Notes under the pieces: generated by a model
The model's input: the letters and a program-made list of their open reading frames with translations, nothing else
Database searches by the model: none
Told to the model about the DNA's origin: nothing
NCBI GenBank assembly: GCA_034638255.1
Contig: JAWPGT010000015.1
Span: 1-64,000, forward strand
Origin: Coprinus comatus
Lineage: Eukaryota; Basidiomycota; Agaricomycetes; Agaricales; Agaricaceae
Reading direction: 5' to 3'
DNA: 64,000 bases
Made by a program: the position numbers and the translations under genes
In this document: positions 1-13,250 of the stretch, one piece after another
Position numbering within the stretch: position 1 is the first letter of the stretch
Layout: each line of letters begins with the position of its first letter

Positions 1-1750
1 GTGCATCCCTGACCAGGAGGAGTCAAGAGGTCGTGATGGGTGGGAGGGTAAAACCGTGACCCTTACATTGACCGCTTGCTACTATTCCTTGTCACGGGGC
101 GACCAGGCTCTCATTTTGAATGAGCATGTGTTGCATAGAGGGAGTGGTGGGCGGGCAAAAGAGTGCAGATCTTTAGTGTACGACGTGCCACGGTCGCAGT
201 AATGACGGTGAGGAGGAAGGAGGCGAGTTACCGTGACCGTGACTTCTGCCGTCACAAAGACCTGATTCTACGAATGTTCGCTCATATTTCGCTCGTCGTA
301 GACTAGTAATCTTCATAGAAAAGGAAATCACCGTTCGGCCATTGATAATACTATTTGATCGGCTTGGTATACTCACTTGCTCTTTTCCTGCTCCCAGCGT
401 GATGCCAATGATGAAGATATGAATTCCCACCTGACTCACAAAGTCATAATAGTCATATAACAGGTTGTAATAGAGCAATGGAACATACACTATCACATAT
501 AGTACGTAAACGATGATGACTTGTAGTTGGAATAATTAATACGTAGTGATACCAGCGACAACTTGAATTTTATTAACTTCATCATGAACATGCCAAACAA
601 AGCATGGAAGTTGGAACATCCCAAAAAGTTTTTCTGTGCGTGCTGTCTGCCAAATAGATCAACACCGGGGTTGAAGTCCCGACGATTTACCTCCATTTTC
701 CGCAGACTCGGACACGGATGAATCAAAGTTATCTCCAAAAACCCAATAGACCCGAGCGACCTCATGTTCAAGCACCACTGGCAGCACTTGAGAGTAGTTG
801 ATTAGGGGAAGAGTGGTTCAATTACATATTAATCTCATGATACCCAGAAGTGTCGAGAACCGATTATCTTCCTGCTCCTTGCGTCATAGATCCTCGACTG
901 ATTGGTGTTCTTGGCTGGAGTACAACCAGAATGAGAATGGCACCTTCGTTCTCGAAGTTGGTTCTTTGCGAAATACACTAACTGTCAATAGGACAGTTTG
1001 TATTTAGAAGTTGTTCTAGAACGAGACAAATCGATGCTTGAAATGATTCTATTTGCCAAGTACCACGGACTCCGAGTGACCGGCCATTGATTGTATTTGC
1101 AAATAACTTGCACCATGTACGTGACATCGACCATCTTGACAGTTTGAATTTTGAAGTGTGAAGATGACTAGGTCTCGAACTCCCGGGGTTAGAAGATATG
1201 ACCAGTTTTAATAAGGTATCAACAGCCCATTAGATATACAAAATAAGGAGCGAATATGCAAAAGTGAGTTTAGCATACTTGCTTAAAAATATGTTGAACT
1301 TCTGGAAAACAAGTCTACAGAGGAAATAGAAAGCGAATGCGACGACAAAACGAGTAAAGTTCAGTAGTAATACACACCAAAATGGTCGAGAAAGCGAAAT
1401 GGACAGCGGGGGCGATAACAAGGAGTGCGCCGCTTTTTTTTACAATTGTTTGCTTGATATGCTTTTAAATCACGAAGAATGGATGTATCATTGACTTGAG
1501 AATACGAGTATTTGGCACCATTAGGACAAGAAATTAAAGGAGAGGAACTATTCATACCAAGCATTCTAGACAGCCATAGGACCGTTTTCGAGTTGGCTGT
1601 GCTGGCTATGGTTGTGAGAGAATTCTATGTCACCGTCGGACTCATATTTCCTATCAATGAGTGTGGAAACTGAGATTGCAACAGTATCCGATCGCTAAAA
1701 CGAAAGTAAAGAGGTCAAAAAGCTACTACAACTTCAATAATTGAAGGCTT
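1..1750. other. No confident gene
   Basis: No reading frame here gives a protein I recognise. On the minus strand a frame at 173-496 begins with a hydrophobic Tyr-rich stretch and runs to a possible GTGAGT donor near 374. Another at 1230-1421 is hydrophobic and followed by stops. They may be exons of a decayed or intron-rich membrane protein, or chance. Base composition is even and AT-leaning, and no repeat or RNA gene is evident. Confidence 0.4.
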
Positions 1751-3423
1751 TCATACTTTGTCCGTCCCTTGGCTAGCGGGTGATAATGATGATGATTCCA
1801 TGCCCAATCTCCTTGCGTTGGATAGCTGGGATAGATGGATAGAGACAGGCTCATCCATGACCTTGCGTAGACTGCTTCGAGCGTTGAGTCTAATTGCGGA
1901 CATGAACTTTGAACTATTATGACCGGAGATAGCTTAAGCAAACTCACGCGGCCAGGTAAGAGTTGAGATAAAGCTTGCTCAAAAGGAGGTAGAAACCTAA
2001 GGTACTTCTTTAGAGTTTGTATGACGTATAAATTTGGAGAAACCTTACCCAAGAAGATGAAGTTGTGGGGCATGACAATGTATGTTATCATACCTGCTGC
2101 AGCATCAAGCCTACAAAACATCATTATATCTTACTTAAAAGACAAGACAATGGGGATTGCTTACGCGACGAGGAGACCAGTGTTAATGGTATAAATCATC
2201 AGAACTTGGAGTACCGATTTTGTCCTTTGGAGACTGTCGCCATGCGAGCGCCACAGATAATAGCAGAGGGATAATGCCACGAGCATGTCTGAGCCAGTAC
2301 CAACCGCGAAGTTTGTATACATTAGCGACTTGAGAGAATAATAATAAGCATAGATAACACTGTCAAATTTTATTAACTCACAGAGAGAGATTCTAGCTCC
2401 AGAAAGCTGTTGATTTGACAGCTAAAGTGGTGTTGGAAGATAGTAAGAGTGATAAGATGTATGGGACATACGCTCTGCCGGTGATTACTGTTGAATAAAG
2501 ACAGAAATCAGTTTACAATGATCCTTATGGAATTGCAGCGACTACCAACCGAGGCCAACAACTAAGTAAATGGCATCATTTATCATAAGTAGAACATTCA
2601 ACATATGAGCTTGAAAAGGACGAACCCAAGTCTGCACCCGAGACCAACATCTGATATATTGTTAGTAAGGTTAGGCATCAGGAGCAACATACTCACGATG
2701 AGCACTGTTAAGGGAATATTGCCGTTGCTCACTAGAAGAATGCACGTGAGACTGGTGGTATTTTCAAGGTCGATCATATCTGAGACGTACATGCCCAAAC
2801 GCGTTTGGCAAACATAGTGCGAATGATGAAATTGGAGATTGACTGGAACCACGGTGTTAAAATTGGCCACGACATTTCTCGCTTATGACAGGTTGCTAGG
2901 GTTTACTCACTGTTGCTGCGACATGCGCCTAGAGTTGTAATCAGAAATGTGCATGTTAAGACGTTGGTCAACCTGGCTTACGATTATGCTCCATGCTACT
3001 TGCATTATGGCAAGCGGGTTGAGATAATTTGCGACTAGGTAAAAGTATAAGAAATGGCCATTCAGGACGGCATCGAAAGTGTCAAGCGCCCTGTGAAATT
3101 GGGTTCAGTAGACAGCCTGGATCAATGCTAGCTCTGAGATTTCATTACCATAGAAAAGCAATCTAGTATCCAATATATCAGGGACTTGTGGTGAGAACTT
3201 ATGGACCACTTTACCATCAATTGAAATTTGAGAGTATCCTTGCACCCTCGTACGAAATAATTGTACACTTGTACACAAGTGACGCCATAAAGCCTGCGAA
3301 AATATTAATATAGCAGAGAAATAAAATACTCGTGGCTTACGCGGTTGCACAGAGCCCTCCTACAAGTAACGCTCCCAGAGTATTGTCAAATTTCATGCTC
3401 ATTATAGAAGCCATTCCCTCCAT
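1751..3423 (-). CDS. DUF6534-family multi-pass membrane protein
   Basis: Translation matches the basidiomycete DUF6534 family in order: N-terminal FDNTLGALLVGGLCATALYG, then ALDTFDAVLNGHFLYFYLV, AWSIIAHVAAT, ALSNGNIPLTVLI, SLCYYL, IYTINTGLLVALDAAAGMIT, YIVMPHNFIFLGFYLLLSKL and LNARSSLRK near the C-terminus. Those proteins are predicted seven-helix membrane proteins of unknown function. Exons I can place: 3341-3423, 3215-3293, 2982-3090, 2911-2928, 2791-2842, 2697-2731, one ending at 2382, 2165-2328, 2049-2110, 1948-1996 and 1751-1889, each with GT..AG borders. Two joins do not close in phase: the one before 3090, and the stretch 2383-2696 where the expected helix is only partly readable. Either small exons are missed or the gene is damaged. 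The start at 3423 gives the family N-terminus. Confidence 0.75.
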
Positions 3424-6400
3424 GGTGTAGACCAAGAAAGCGCGGAATGAGTGTGTAAAATGTGAGTAGTGACAGATACAGCTATGCCTTCAAAGTGCCA
3501 AGCACAACCTTTGAAGGGCAAGGAAAGCCGAGCGGGGGACGGGTGAAAAGACGTATACGACCAGAAAAGTTCGGGAATATAAATACAAGATCATATGGCC
3601 GCAACTACTATCGTTCCTGGTCGAACTATACTAAGGTTATGCCATCTGATCTTCTCGTCTCTAGAAGTTCGACAGACTTGTCACCGTGCGAGAAACAGGA
3701 GCCACATTAAGCGAGCTCCAATCCTTGCCGTACAGGGCATGATTTCGGGCGTAATGACAAGGTCACCATCTAAGTCGAATCTAGGTTGTTTTTGTTTGTG
3801 AGCACCCTAAAACAGTAACTGTCGCCGGATCCCTGGAAGAGATTCATTCCAAACGGAGCCTATTGCAGTCTATTGCAAGATGCAATAGTTTTCAGGCTTT
3901 GCAATTCATTAATTTGCCAGATCGAGGTTATTAGATTTCGGGGCCTCCTTTCCCAGTAAGGGTTCCCGGACATGCAGGATGTCGAGCAACGAGGATGAAT
4001 GAGTTATGTAGTACTGAAGAGCAAATATTTAAGCTCACCATGAAGCTTAATGTACGACGTCACAGTACGTACATATAACTATCAGCTACGAAATAGTAAT
4101 TAAAAATTAAGGCGGAGAAACACAGAGATGGAAATAAATAGGAATAAATAATGCCATCTTTCGGATTTTTTCCAAAGAGCTTATGTAATGACGTTTTCTT
4201 TCCACTTTTCTCCAACAGAATTGTTTTCGAAAACGAGTTGTTATCTGAAACACTAAGTTGAAACTTGGATTTCGACCCTACAGCTACAAAACCTTCCTTC
4301 TCGTCGGCTGGAGACTTGCAATGCTCTGGTTTGTCTCGGGACCGTCATATTTTCAGGTCCGTGGTTACCGAAAATTCAACACATCCACCATCAAACTCAC
4401 CGCAAAAATAGAAATCTGGCATACGTGGTCATATCCCCGAGAAGTACTCCATTTTCCAAAGGAGATTGCTCAAAACCGGCCCCAAAATTTTCTACTTATA
4501 TTGGGTAATTATATCTGATGCTTAGAAGCCCCCGACTCTAGCTAGCCCTAGCCCTAGTCGATAAATCTCTCGCTCGTTCTCGGTTTCAGAGTGGAGCAAT
4601 AACAGAATATTCTCTACCCCAGCCGAAATACGGCATTGTCTTCCTTCCAGTCACTTTGGGTGAATTAGATTCACGCATACCCGCTACTCTGGACGCCCTA
4701 GTATCTATTCGTGTTGGACTGGCCCTATATATTTGGCACAATACTGGATGCGACCGATATTTCCCAGATAATTATCTTCTCTTCCGCACGTATACCCACG
4801 AATAACAAAAAATACCCCAAGAAACGACGCCGGCGCCGGACTTCTCAACCCATTCGGGTATTCTCAGTCAGCGCAATCTCTCTAAAAACGATGACCGGCG
4901 ACGTTCCAAAAATTTCCTCGTGTGATTTCAGGAGAGCAACAATGCCTCAATATTCAGCGCTAGCTCCAAACTGGTCGTATTGTAGTGATTTTGCCAATGG
5001 TAAGGGATTGGAAGATAGCTACCGCTGTCTAAAAATACATCACCCCCGACTTTTTTCCAAATCATGGTAGTTGGAATGGCATCTTCACATTGTATAACTC
5101 CACTACAGTTCTTACGCTCCAAGCTCCGTCTCTTAGACTTGTGGCGGTTAAGAGTTTTATCACCAGAATCAAATTGACTAATGCCTTCTAGTTCTTATTT
5201 ATGCGAACACCTCAACAAAAACAAAAGCACTGTAACTTTTACTTCCACGTTCCATTATTACCAACCACACAGAACTGTTCAAATTACCCCAAACTACATC
5301 TTTTTGACACTTGTCGCGGAACACACAAACGGCGCCATCAAAGCCACAGAGGAGGTATAAATTGGGGGACAAAAAAACTCATAGCGACATTTCTCCCACA
5401 AGCCTGCTTCGAATCCAAACTGGAATACATGAGCTTTCGATATATCTGGTATACTGTTCCCTGAATTTAATGAAATCACCGAATCTACTCCGCTTTTGTT
5501 TTTGTTTTTTATGTTATTTTTATCTTTTCTCAGCCACCACCATACAAACTTCAAGCTTCAAGCTTCAAGGCCATCAAGTGTCAAACCCGTCAAGCTTCAG
5601 CACCACTACCACCACACTATCATCAATCACCAATCAACTACTCGAACACACCAACCAATCAGCTTCAAACTCCATATTCTTAGTTTTCGACAGGCACTCG
5701 ACTTACGGCATTCTGATGGATAAAAACCCAATGCTCTAGTGTTTTCTCATGTTCAATGTTCAAAGCGTTATCCGTCAGTATAAATGTCAAGATACTACTC
5801 CTCGGATCCGCTGTGCCTATATATATTTCACTGTCTCACGAGCAAGGATAGCATCCACTAAAATAATCATGTGTTATCAGCCTTCTGCAAGTAGAACTGT
5901 GCCCTATATATGCGTACACAGCGCTGATCACTTAAAATACTACCTTCCACAAGCTCGGGTAGTCCCAAAATTACACTACATGTGCCCATCCAATAAAAAT
6001 TGGAATTCTTTTCCCTTCGTACGTGCGCCCAAGGCTTCAGAGATCAAATGCATCAAACTCGAACCTATCTACCAATTCGAAACATAATCACAAATTCCTC
6101 AAAACTCTCACTCTTTTGTCATGGCTGGAAGCAATCCCGCTTCTCGTTTATGTTACATGAACCTTGAGCTTAAACCTTGGTTTTCTAGGGCTACTGCCAC
6201 TAATCAAACATGTGTTGAGCTAGGACGTATGCGATCCTAATTATACTGAGGATGCTAATAACATTCACGAAGCTTCCTACATTCTCCATCAAGTTACGAG
6301 GTCAGAATAGAACCTATCCGGTTAAGTATGAACGACGGCATGTCCGACGATTATCTATGTACTATACATCCAGTCCAGTCCAAACTCTACTGGTATAACT

Positions 6401-7809
6401 GAACTCACCCTCCTTCAGGCCTAGATGATTAACATGCAGTAGTTATTTAAATTTAAGGGTGAAAGAAAAGTATAGGTATATGACACACCCAAGTTTTTAA
6501 TGCGCTCTACTACAATACACTACATAGTCTATGGTGAAAGCCTCCCAATAACTTCCCAGTTATAGAATAGAAAGTACCTACTTTAAGTTTTAGGTGATTC
6601 AGACTATATCTTCTTCGAGTCAAGTCGATTGTCACGACGTCCTCGGACTACTAGGTAAGTACCAATATATAACATAGATCGGTTTCGATCATTCAATCAT
6701 TCAATATTGAATGATGTCATAAATATATATATTCTCCATTTCTGTGTAGCAGATAACATTCCTTAGGGTAAACCACAGAACGCCACTAATAAAGAAAAAT
6801 TTGCATTTTCAAACTCTTAAGATTAAGTGTACATAGTCGTCAGTAAAAAAGGGCTTCGGCGCTCAGCGCTCAACGTTTCAACCTTTTTTCAACTCATTAA
6901 ACCTTCCTATCATAGTCACAATCATCAATCCCCAATCTCCCATCTCTCAATTTTTTAATTTGTCTACACAACAATAAACGTTAACCTTATCATGTTTTAT
7001 TCATCTTACAATACCTTCAAAGTTCACAACTCCCGAAACACCACATTATTTACTTACCATCACTTGTGCCTCTGGAGTTGATCTTGAAACTTAATTTTAA
7101 AAAAACCTCCGGAGTCCCATCTCACTTTCAAGCCTCTATTAAGTATCAACAATTTTAATTTCCGGCCATAACAAGCAATAGCATGTGCAATAACAATAGT
7201 GGGAAAAAATTGTCACACGAGTATTCCGTTCTCATTTCGGAACATGGACTAATCCTACTATATAACGATGATTAGAGATTAATTGACTCTAGCTATATGG
7301 CACTGAGAATAGATATATTCTCGGCATGTGCTCTCATAGTTCTCACAGACACCGACAATACTCAATAGGTGGAATGGAAATCACGGGATGATACCTCTAC
7401 GTGTATTCTCCAGCGTGTATTGTTAGATACAGAACAAGCAACTGTCACCATTAGGAAGCCCAATATGCCTAAAGATACAGCCAGGTAGGTGAAGGAGTCG
7501 GTGGGTTTAGTGAAGTCTCTAGCCCAGGATTAGCGTTGAAGCTAAAATATGAAGCCCGAGTTACACCCGAGATGAAAAGAAGCGCAAAAATGGAGGTTTA
7601 CAAGCAGGTCCCGGAAAAATTGAAGTTGATCGTGTCTAAAGGAGTGTATTAAGTTTAATCTGAAAGAACGTGGTGATGCGAGAATACGCAAATGATAATG
7701 AAAAGCAAAAAAAAAAAAAAGAGAAACGAAATAAAGAGTCTGAACTACATAAATCCAGAACATGAATATTAATAATAAAAACGCTGCTGGTAATCATCTG
7801 GCAAGGGTT
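3424..7809. other. Gene-poor AT-rich stretch
   Basis: About 4.4 kb with no gene I can support. An open stretch on the plus strand near 4591-4806 reads like protein but lacks a start and is flanked by stops. Another plus-strand frame (5311-5739) of 142 residues shows no family features. 5550-5572 holds a short direct repeat of CTTCAAG. The part 6100-7500 is AT-rich with frequent stops in all frames and looks non-coding. Confidence 0.5.
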
Positions 7810-10159
7810 TTACAGGAATTCGGACTGCCTGATCAATTCCATGGCCTTTTCTGACCGTGGTCGAATGTCGCATTTGAAAGCATTGGGTGTTCTGCACATG
7901 GTTAATCATTTGTTGATTATCAAGAGAAATTTTTCAACTTACCTGAAAATGAAGTTTTCAAAAACGAATTCGGGTTCGATGGTTTTGCCTTTGTTATCGA
8001 CGAGTTTGGTGATATTTAGAGCAGCGATCATGTTTGCAACAAGTAGCCACACAGAAGAATCGACAAGGTTAGCACCAGGGCATCGTCTAACGAGTAGAGA
8101 AGTCAACGCAAGTTACACAACCACCCGTCAAGTCGGGATCAACAATGGGACAAACCTCCGTCCGAATCCGAAGACATAGTTCTTCGGATCTCTCTTCCTG
8201 GCCATTTCGTCATCGACTTCTTCCATGAATCGTTCCGGTCGGAATTCATTAGCATTAGGGAAAATACGTTCGTCGCGTGTAATAGCCCTGGTCAATTCTT
8301 CAGCGTCAGAGCTCACACAAACACAAAAGCTACCAACCAGACATTTCCAAAGACCTAACAGTTTACCATTAAAATAATGTTTTTATCAAAAGCGAGAGAG
8401 AAACCCACCAATGAACCCTTAGGTATCATTTTGCCTTGGTATACATCGTCCTCCATCAGTCTATGTGGTAGGCCTAGCAAGTGGGACAGAAATAAATATC
8501 AAAGCTGCGGAAAAATGTGGATTCTAAGCTCACTGAGGGGAACAGGAACACCCCAACGATATGTTTCGTTGATGACAGCTTGTACTAGTAGAAAATCAAT
8601 AAGGGTTAGATATCAGGAACATGGAATGTTGCATCACCCACCATAAGGCAATGAAGCCCTATCCGCCAGTGTCGGGAGACGATCGGTTCCAATTACAGAA
8701 TCAATTTCATTTTGCGCCTTTTGGAGAGCTTCGGGGTAGCACAGCATAGCCATCAGGAAATGCATAACAGTCGTAATGGTCTAATTTAGACCCAGTTAGC
8801 TTTTTAATTCTGGAAACTCCGGCGGAGAAAGCCAACATACGGTGTCACCACTCGCAGAATACATGGAATTAGCTGACCATTTTAGATCAAATTCGAAATG
8901 CTCTGTCCCCTTGGATTTCTCATCTTCCAAGAGCGTTGAACAGAACGAAGGCTTATAGTCACCGGATTTCTAGTGAATAGAATGAATGATACATACTTGG
9001 AGAACCAAATGGAAAATAGAAACATACCATAGTATCCTTCACAAACTGATACGGCCGATCAACAAACTCTTCCATCTTTGCCTTCCACGTTGCAGCCTTG
9101 CGTTTGAATGCGGCACCAGGTGCCCAATCAGGTAGAAGTTGCAATGAGGGGATGATATCCACGGGCCAAATTCCACCACCCGAAGCAATATGATTCGCAA
9201 GTAGATCCACACACTCTTCCGCGAGTTGAAGGAATTCATCCTCATTTGATTTGGCTTCATAACCATAAACCACGGAAAGCGTCAATCCCCCAGCATACCG
9301 ACGGGTATGGCTCACATATTCTGAAGGATCCACAATCAACCTTCGAAGGAAAGCCAAAGTTTCGGTTTGGAGTAAAGGATGATATGAAGGAATTGCTTGT
9401 ACACCGAAGGCCCTGTGCATTAATCTTCTCTGACGTTTGGATTGATCGCCATAACCTGTGAACGCCACCTAAAAGCGCATGTGGGTATAAGAATTGTAAT
9501 ATATGCGGGGGAGGAGGAATGGAGACCCTGCTGTCGGCATTCGGCAAGCGGGGCAATCAAGGATGGTTTTTATTATTTCACATACCATATTTTTACAACC
9601 ACATCTGTTTGCGGGGGAAACGGGTCAATATATGCACGTGTTACGATGAAACAAGCTTAAAAAGAGAAGGCGGAAAGAAAGTGAAAGTGAAAGTGATAGA
9701 TTGAAAAGTAAATTGATTTATAATAAATAGATACTTACAGCTCACCAGTCATCACGAGTTGGGGTTTATCAGAATAGATGGCTCCGCGTTTGTCCAACAA
9801 ATCAGTCGCTGCGTCGAGTGTGTTGACGAACACTAGGCCTTGGCCAAGGACATGAAGGTACACAACGTCGCCTGACCAAATATATGCACATTACGGGAGG
9901 GAAGAAAGTCAAATTAGCATGCATATATGCGGCGAAAAGATGGCTTTTGATGGATAACGATGCGCTTACCGTACTGCTTTGCCCATTGTTGAGCTGGGAG
10001 CCACAACTCCTTTGCGGTGAGGTCTCTGAGGTTACCCAAGAGTGGGATTGGGTTCGGACCTGGAGGAAGGGATGACGGAGAAGCTTTAGACTTTCGGAGC
10101 CAGATGAAGACGGCGAGGAGAAGACCGGTAGAGGCAGCGAGGACGGGAGTGTTTGGCAT
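7810..10159 (-). CDS. Cytochrome P450 monooxygenase
   Basis: Heme-thiolate monooxygenase, probably ER-anchored; substrate unknown. Twelve exons (9970-10159, 9739-9871, 9586-9604, 9028-9468, 8841-8969, 8642-8780, 8534-8584, 8409-8473, 8338-8354, 8156-8287, 7943-8086, 7810-7891) add up to 1542 nt, 513 residues, the usual P450 length. It starts with a single membrane anchor followed by the hinge LPPGPNPIPLLGN. The oxygen-binding I-helix shows ASGDTT, the K-helix ExxR is ETYR, the PERF motif is FRPERF, and the heme loop is FGFGRRRCPGANL with the cysteine ligand. Two exons are only 19 and 17 nt. The N-terminal half (GDVVYLHVLGQGLVFVNT, FTGYGDQSKRQRRLMHRAFG) resembles Agaricomycete enzymes often annotated as O-methylsterigmatocystin-oxidoreductase-like. 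That label is a similarity tag, not evidence of toxin synthesis. No biosynthetic partners flank it. Confidence 0.95.
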
Positions 10160-11198
10160 TGGGTGGAGATGATGGGGAAAGGAGGAAGGGCTAATACTTA
10201 AATATGTGTTGGTGGAAGGTGGAATTCACTGATCCTTTTCTCTCTCCGAACAAAGCGACGTCTCATTTGGGCATTTCGGCCCGTGCCTTTGGGAATGTCC
10301 CCAAGCCGACCAACTTCACTCCGCCATTTGACTGCCAGCAAAGGGGACGGGGAAGTCTCTTTTTCTGATCTATTTGTCAGTCTATAAATAATAATTGCTC
10401 TTGTTCCTCTGGTAACTGTCTTCAGTCCTCCCCTTCCCGCACCTCCTCTTGCGAAACTCTAGCCAGAATGGCTATTCACCACCCATTGACACATATATCC
10501 GGAACGGTCTTCATATTTCATTGTGCGCTTGTCGCCGGACTTTGATATATGGAGCTTTCTTCCTTCTCACGGCCCTGTCGGGATAACACTTGTCGGCGGT
10601 ACATTTGGCATGTCCTTCTCCGCCAAATAACGTGGTCCTCAATACAGGCGTCTGATGGAACAAGTCCGAGCCGTCTAACTTTAAACTTTAAGAGTCTGGC
10701 CACATTCTCGCCCATGAAATATTAAAATCCAAAAGGTATATTCACAATCTCCGTTCCAACGTACAGCGGCCTTGGTAAGAACTATGTGTTACTTTGTTAT
10801 GTCACTTAAAAAATGGAGATAGCCCTGGATCACGAAAGCTTCTCTCGCCACATGATAAGACCAAAGCGCCTTAAAGGGCTAACCTGAGCTAACTATACAA
10901 GTAAATTATCAATATCAGTTGACACTGTACACGTTTCGTAGTTGCCACTTTCTGATCTCAATCAAAAGACGTCGGTCAGTAATATAAAGACTGGCATTAA
11001 GAAAGTCAACTACAAGTACAACTCGAGTTATTTATTTCTTCATTTCAATCAGTGTGCAAAAGTTCAAGAATCAACAATAATCTCATCATCATCATCATCA
11101 TCAAAAAAACTTCCAATAACCACTTTCTCCTTTCGTGCAATCCGTACTTTCGTAACACTGTAAACGTAACTGTCATACACGCCTCAACTTACTCTCGC
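10160..11198. other. Intergenic, P450 5' side
   Basis: No gene seen. It holds the upstream region of the minus-strand P450 and the downstream region of the Ca2+/H+ exchanger. A short run of TCA triplets lies at 11083-11103. Confidence 0.5.
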
Positions 11199-13250
11199 TC
11201 AGATACCACAGGAGATTGGTACATCTTGTATCAACCTGTGTGCCACCGGGAAGTTCCAGAAGGACAGAGCGATGAGGATATAGACCGCTACAAAGTGTAT
11301 CTATTAGCATCTGCGTAACCTTAATCTTGACAAAAAAAAAAATACTCACCAACCAGAGCTAAACCAGACATCCAGTGAGCCTTGCCATCTTCAACGGAGA
11401 ACTTGACAAGTAACACAGAGAAAAACAACACCTACAAAAACAAACAGGGTTAATCAAAGCTGAAATAACCAATCCCAGTAAAACGACTTACTATTGTCTC
11501 AAGAGGATCAAACAACAATGTTAGTGGCTTTCCCATACCCCAAGCAACCAAAGTCAAAACAGGAATAACAAATAATGCGATCTGGATACAACTTCCAACT
11601 GCCACAGACATCGCAAGATCGAATTTACCCTTGCTAGCAACAATGACGGCTGTAACATGTTCCGCGGCGTTACTGATAACTGGTATAATGATCAATGTAA
11701 TCCATTCCTTGGAGACATTCGGGTGGGCTTCAAGTAAACCTTCCAGAGAATCGACCAAGTTTTCTGCAGTGGGATACGCCAAACCAGTTGCACCAACGAC
11801 CAATAATAAAGCAATAATCGTGTTCAACCTGACAGTATGGAATTCGGAAGAACCACCGGAATCACTTGAATCACTTGACACAGTCGACATTGAATCCGTA
11901 TACGAAGAGTCAGATGACTTGGAAGACATTGTCGATGTTTCTAGTTCCAAGAATAGATGGTTGTGAGAGTAGAACTGGAAGTAAAGATATGCAAAGTATC
12001 TAATAAAAGTTAAATTAGCTTCACGCTTCGTTACCATGAACTATGAAGTAAAGGCAACTAACATGAACATCAGTATAATCGCACTACCGCGGCTGAGCTG
12101 CAATAGGATAGGCAATTCAGTTCCAGGCGCCAACCTGTCCTCAAGGTATGCATGCTAAAAAATTTACCATCAGATTATGAGCTTCTACTGTAAAGCAAGG
12201 CATGCTTACGAAAGCAACTGGTGTGATAAGTGAGATAACCGATACGATCAACAACGAGGAGTTAAGCTGAGCGACCATAGGCTGGAATTCTTGCTGATGG
12301 AAACGATATCCACCAACTAATAAGCATAATCAGGACCTGAAGACAATTCGAACGAAGTGTGGTTGTAAAACATACCGATAAAGGCCATACCCAAAACAAG
12401 GAGCAAGTTACTGAGAAGACCACCAAGTAAAGAGCTCTGTACAAGTTCCAGTTCGCACTAGAAGAGAACGCATTCAAATCAGAACCATGAAAAAAATTCG
12501 GAAATTAAGACCGACCTGTTTTAATGCAACACCAGCAATAATCATCTCGATAATATTACCAAGTGTGGCATTCATTAAACCACCGACACTAGCACTTGTC
12601 CTTAACGCAATTTGTTCCGTTCCAAAACCAAGAAGAGCTGCGAGTGGAATGATAGCAAGAGCCGAAAAGATGAAGACGAGTGTAGGACTTTGATGAGTGT
12701 AATGCAAAGCCCAAGAAACAGGGATGAACAACAACAAGATATTCAAAGGAGAATATCTCAATGCAGATTTGCAAGATTCGACATAAGAGGGAGTAGGACC
12801 AAGAGGTTTGGTAGGTGTAAACAAGGTGCGTAATTTCGTAGACCTTTTTCCAGGTTTAAAGCGAACTCCGAAAAACGTCGTATAAGGTTTCTTAGTACGA
12901 CGAGAGGTGGAGTTATTCCTGGTTATGCCTTGCTCAATGTCTTTTTCAACAAGAGTATCCGTGCGGTCAACAATTTGAATGTTAACGACCGGTGGGGTCA
13001 CAATATTGGTATTGACTTTATCGTTGCGATCAGCAACCATTTGTGAATGTTTATATACACCGTCGTCCGCGTCGTAAGAGGAAACACCAGCATTGGCTTG
13101 GTGTTCTACTTCAGTCTGCCTATTGGGATGTGAGCCACTACTAGGGGGTTCGTCGTCGTCCTCGGTGATGAGGGAAGGTGTTGGCTGAGGCAGTGCGTGG
13201 TTGGTATGTTGAGCGGCATGCTGAGACGAAATAACGAAAGATTCTCCCAT
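11199..13250 (-). CDS. Vacuolar Ca2+/H+ exchanger (CAX/VCX1 type)
   Basis: Antiporter that uses the vacuolar proton gradient to load Ca2+ (and perhaps Mn2+) into the vacuole. Seven exons (12516-13250, 12376-12457, 12210-12316, 12063-12154, 11492-11999, 11350-11431, 11199-11287) give 1695 nt, 564 residues. The two CAX signature helices are present: NATLGNIIEMIIAGVALKQC near residue 235 and SNAAEHVTAVIVASKGKFD in the second half. Between the two halves lies a Ser/Asp-rich acidic loop, as in yeast-type CAX proteins. The N-terminal extension of about 150 residues before the first helix is polar, longer than in yeast VCX1 (411 residues), and could be a regulatory tail. The start at 13250 is the first ATG in the long first exon. 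Hydrophobic segments continue to the C-terminal helix AVYILIALSFWNF. Calcineurin restrains VCX1 in yeast, and a calcineurin subunit gene lies at 56-60 kb here. Confidence 0.95.

Noticed and set aside
1165..1200. tRNA-like TTCGA motif on the minus strand
   Set aside because: The flanking bases do not pair as a T-arm and no other tRNA arms are found.
4591..5070. Protein-like plus-strand stretches
   Set aside because: No start codon for the best stretch, early stops on both sides and no recognisable family.
5311..5739. Plus-strand frame of 142 residues
   Set aside because: Contains a composition-driven Thr/Ser run and no family motif, signal or splice support.
7810..10159. Reading the P450 as part of a toxin gene cluster
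   Set aside because: The resemblance label of this P450 family is misleading; flanking genes are housekeeping transporters and no synthase or methyltransferase is present.
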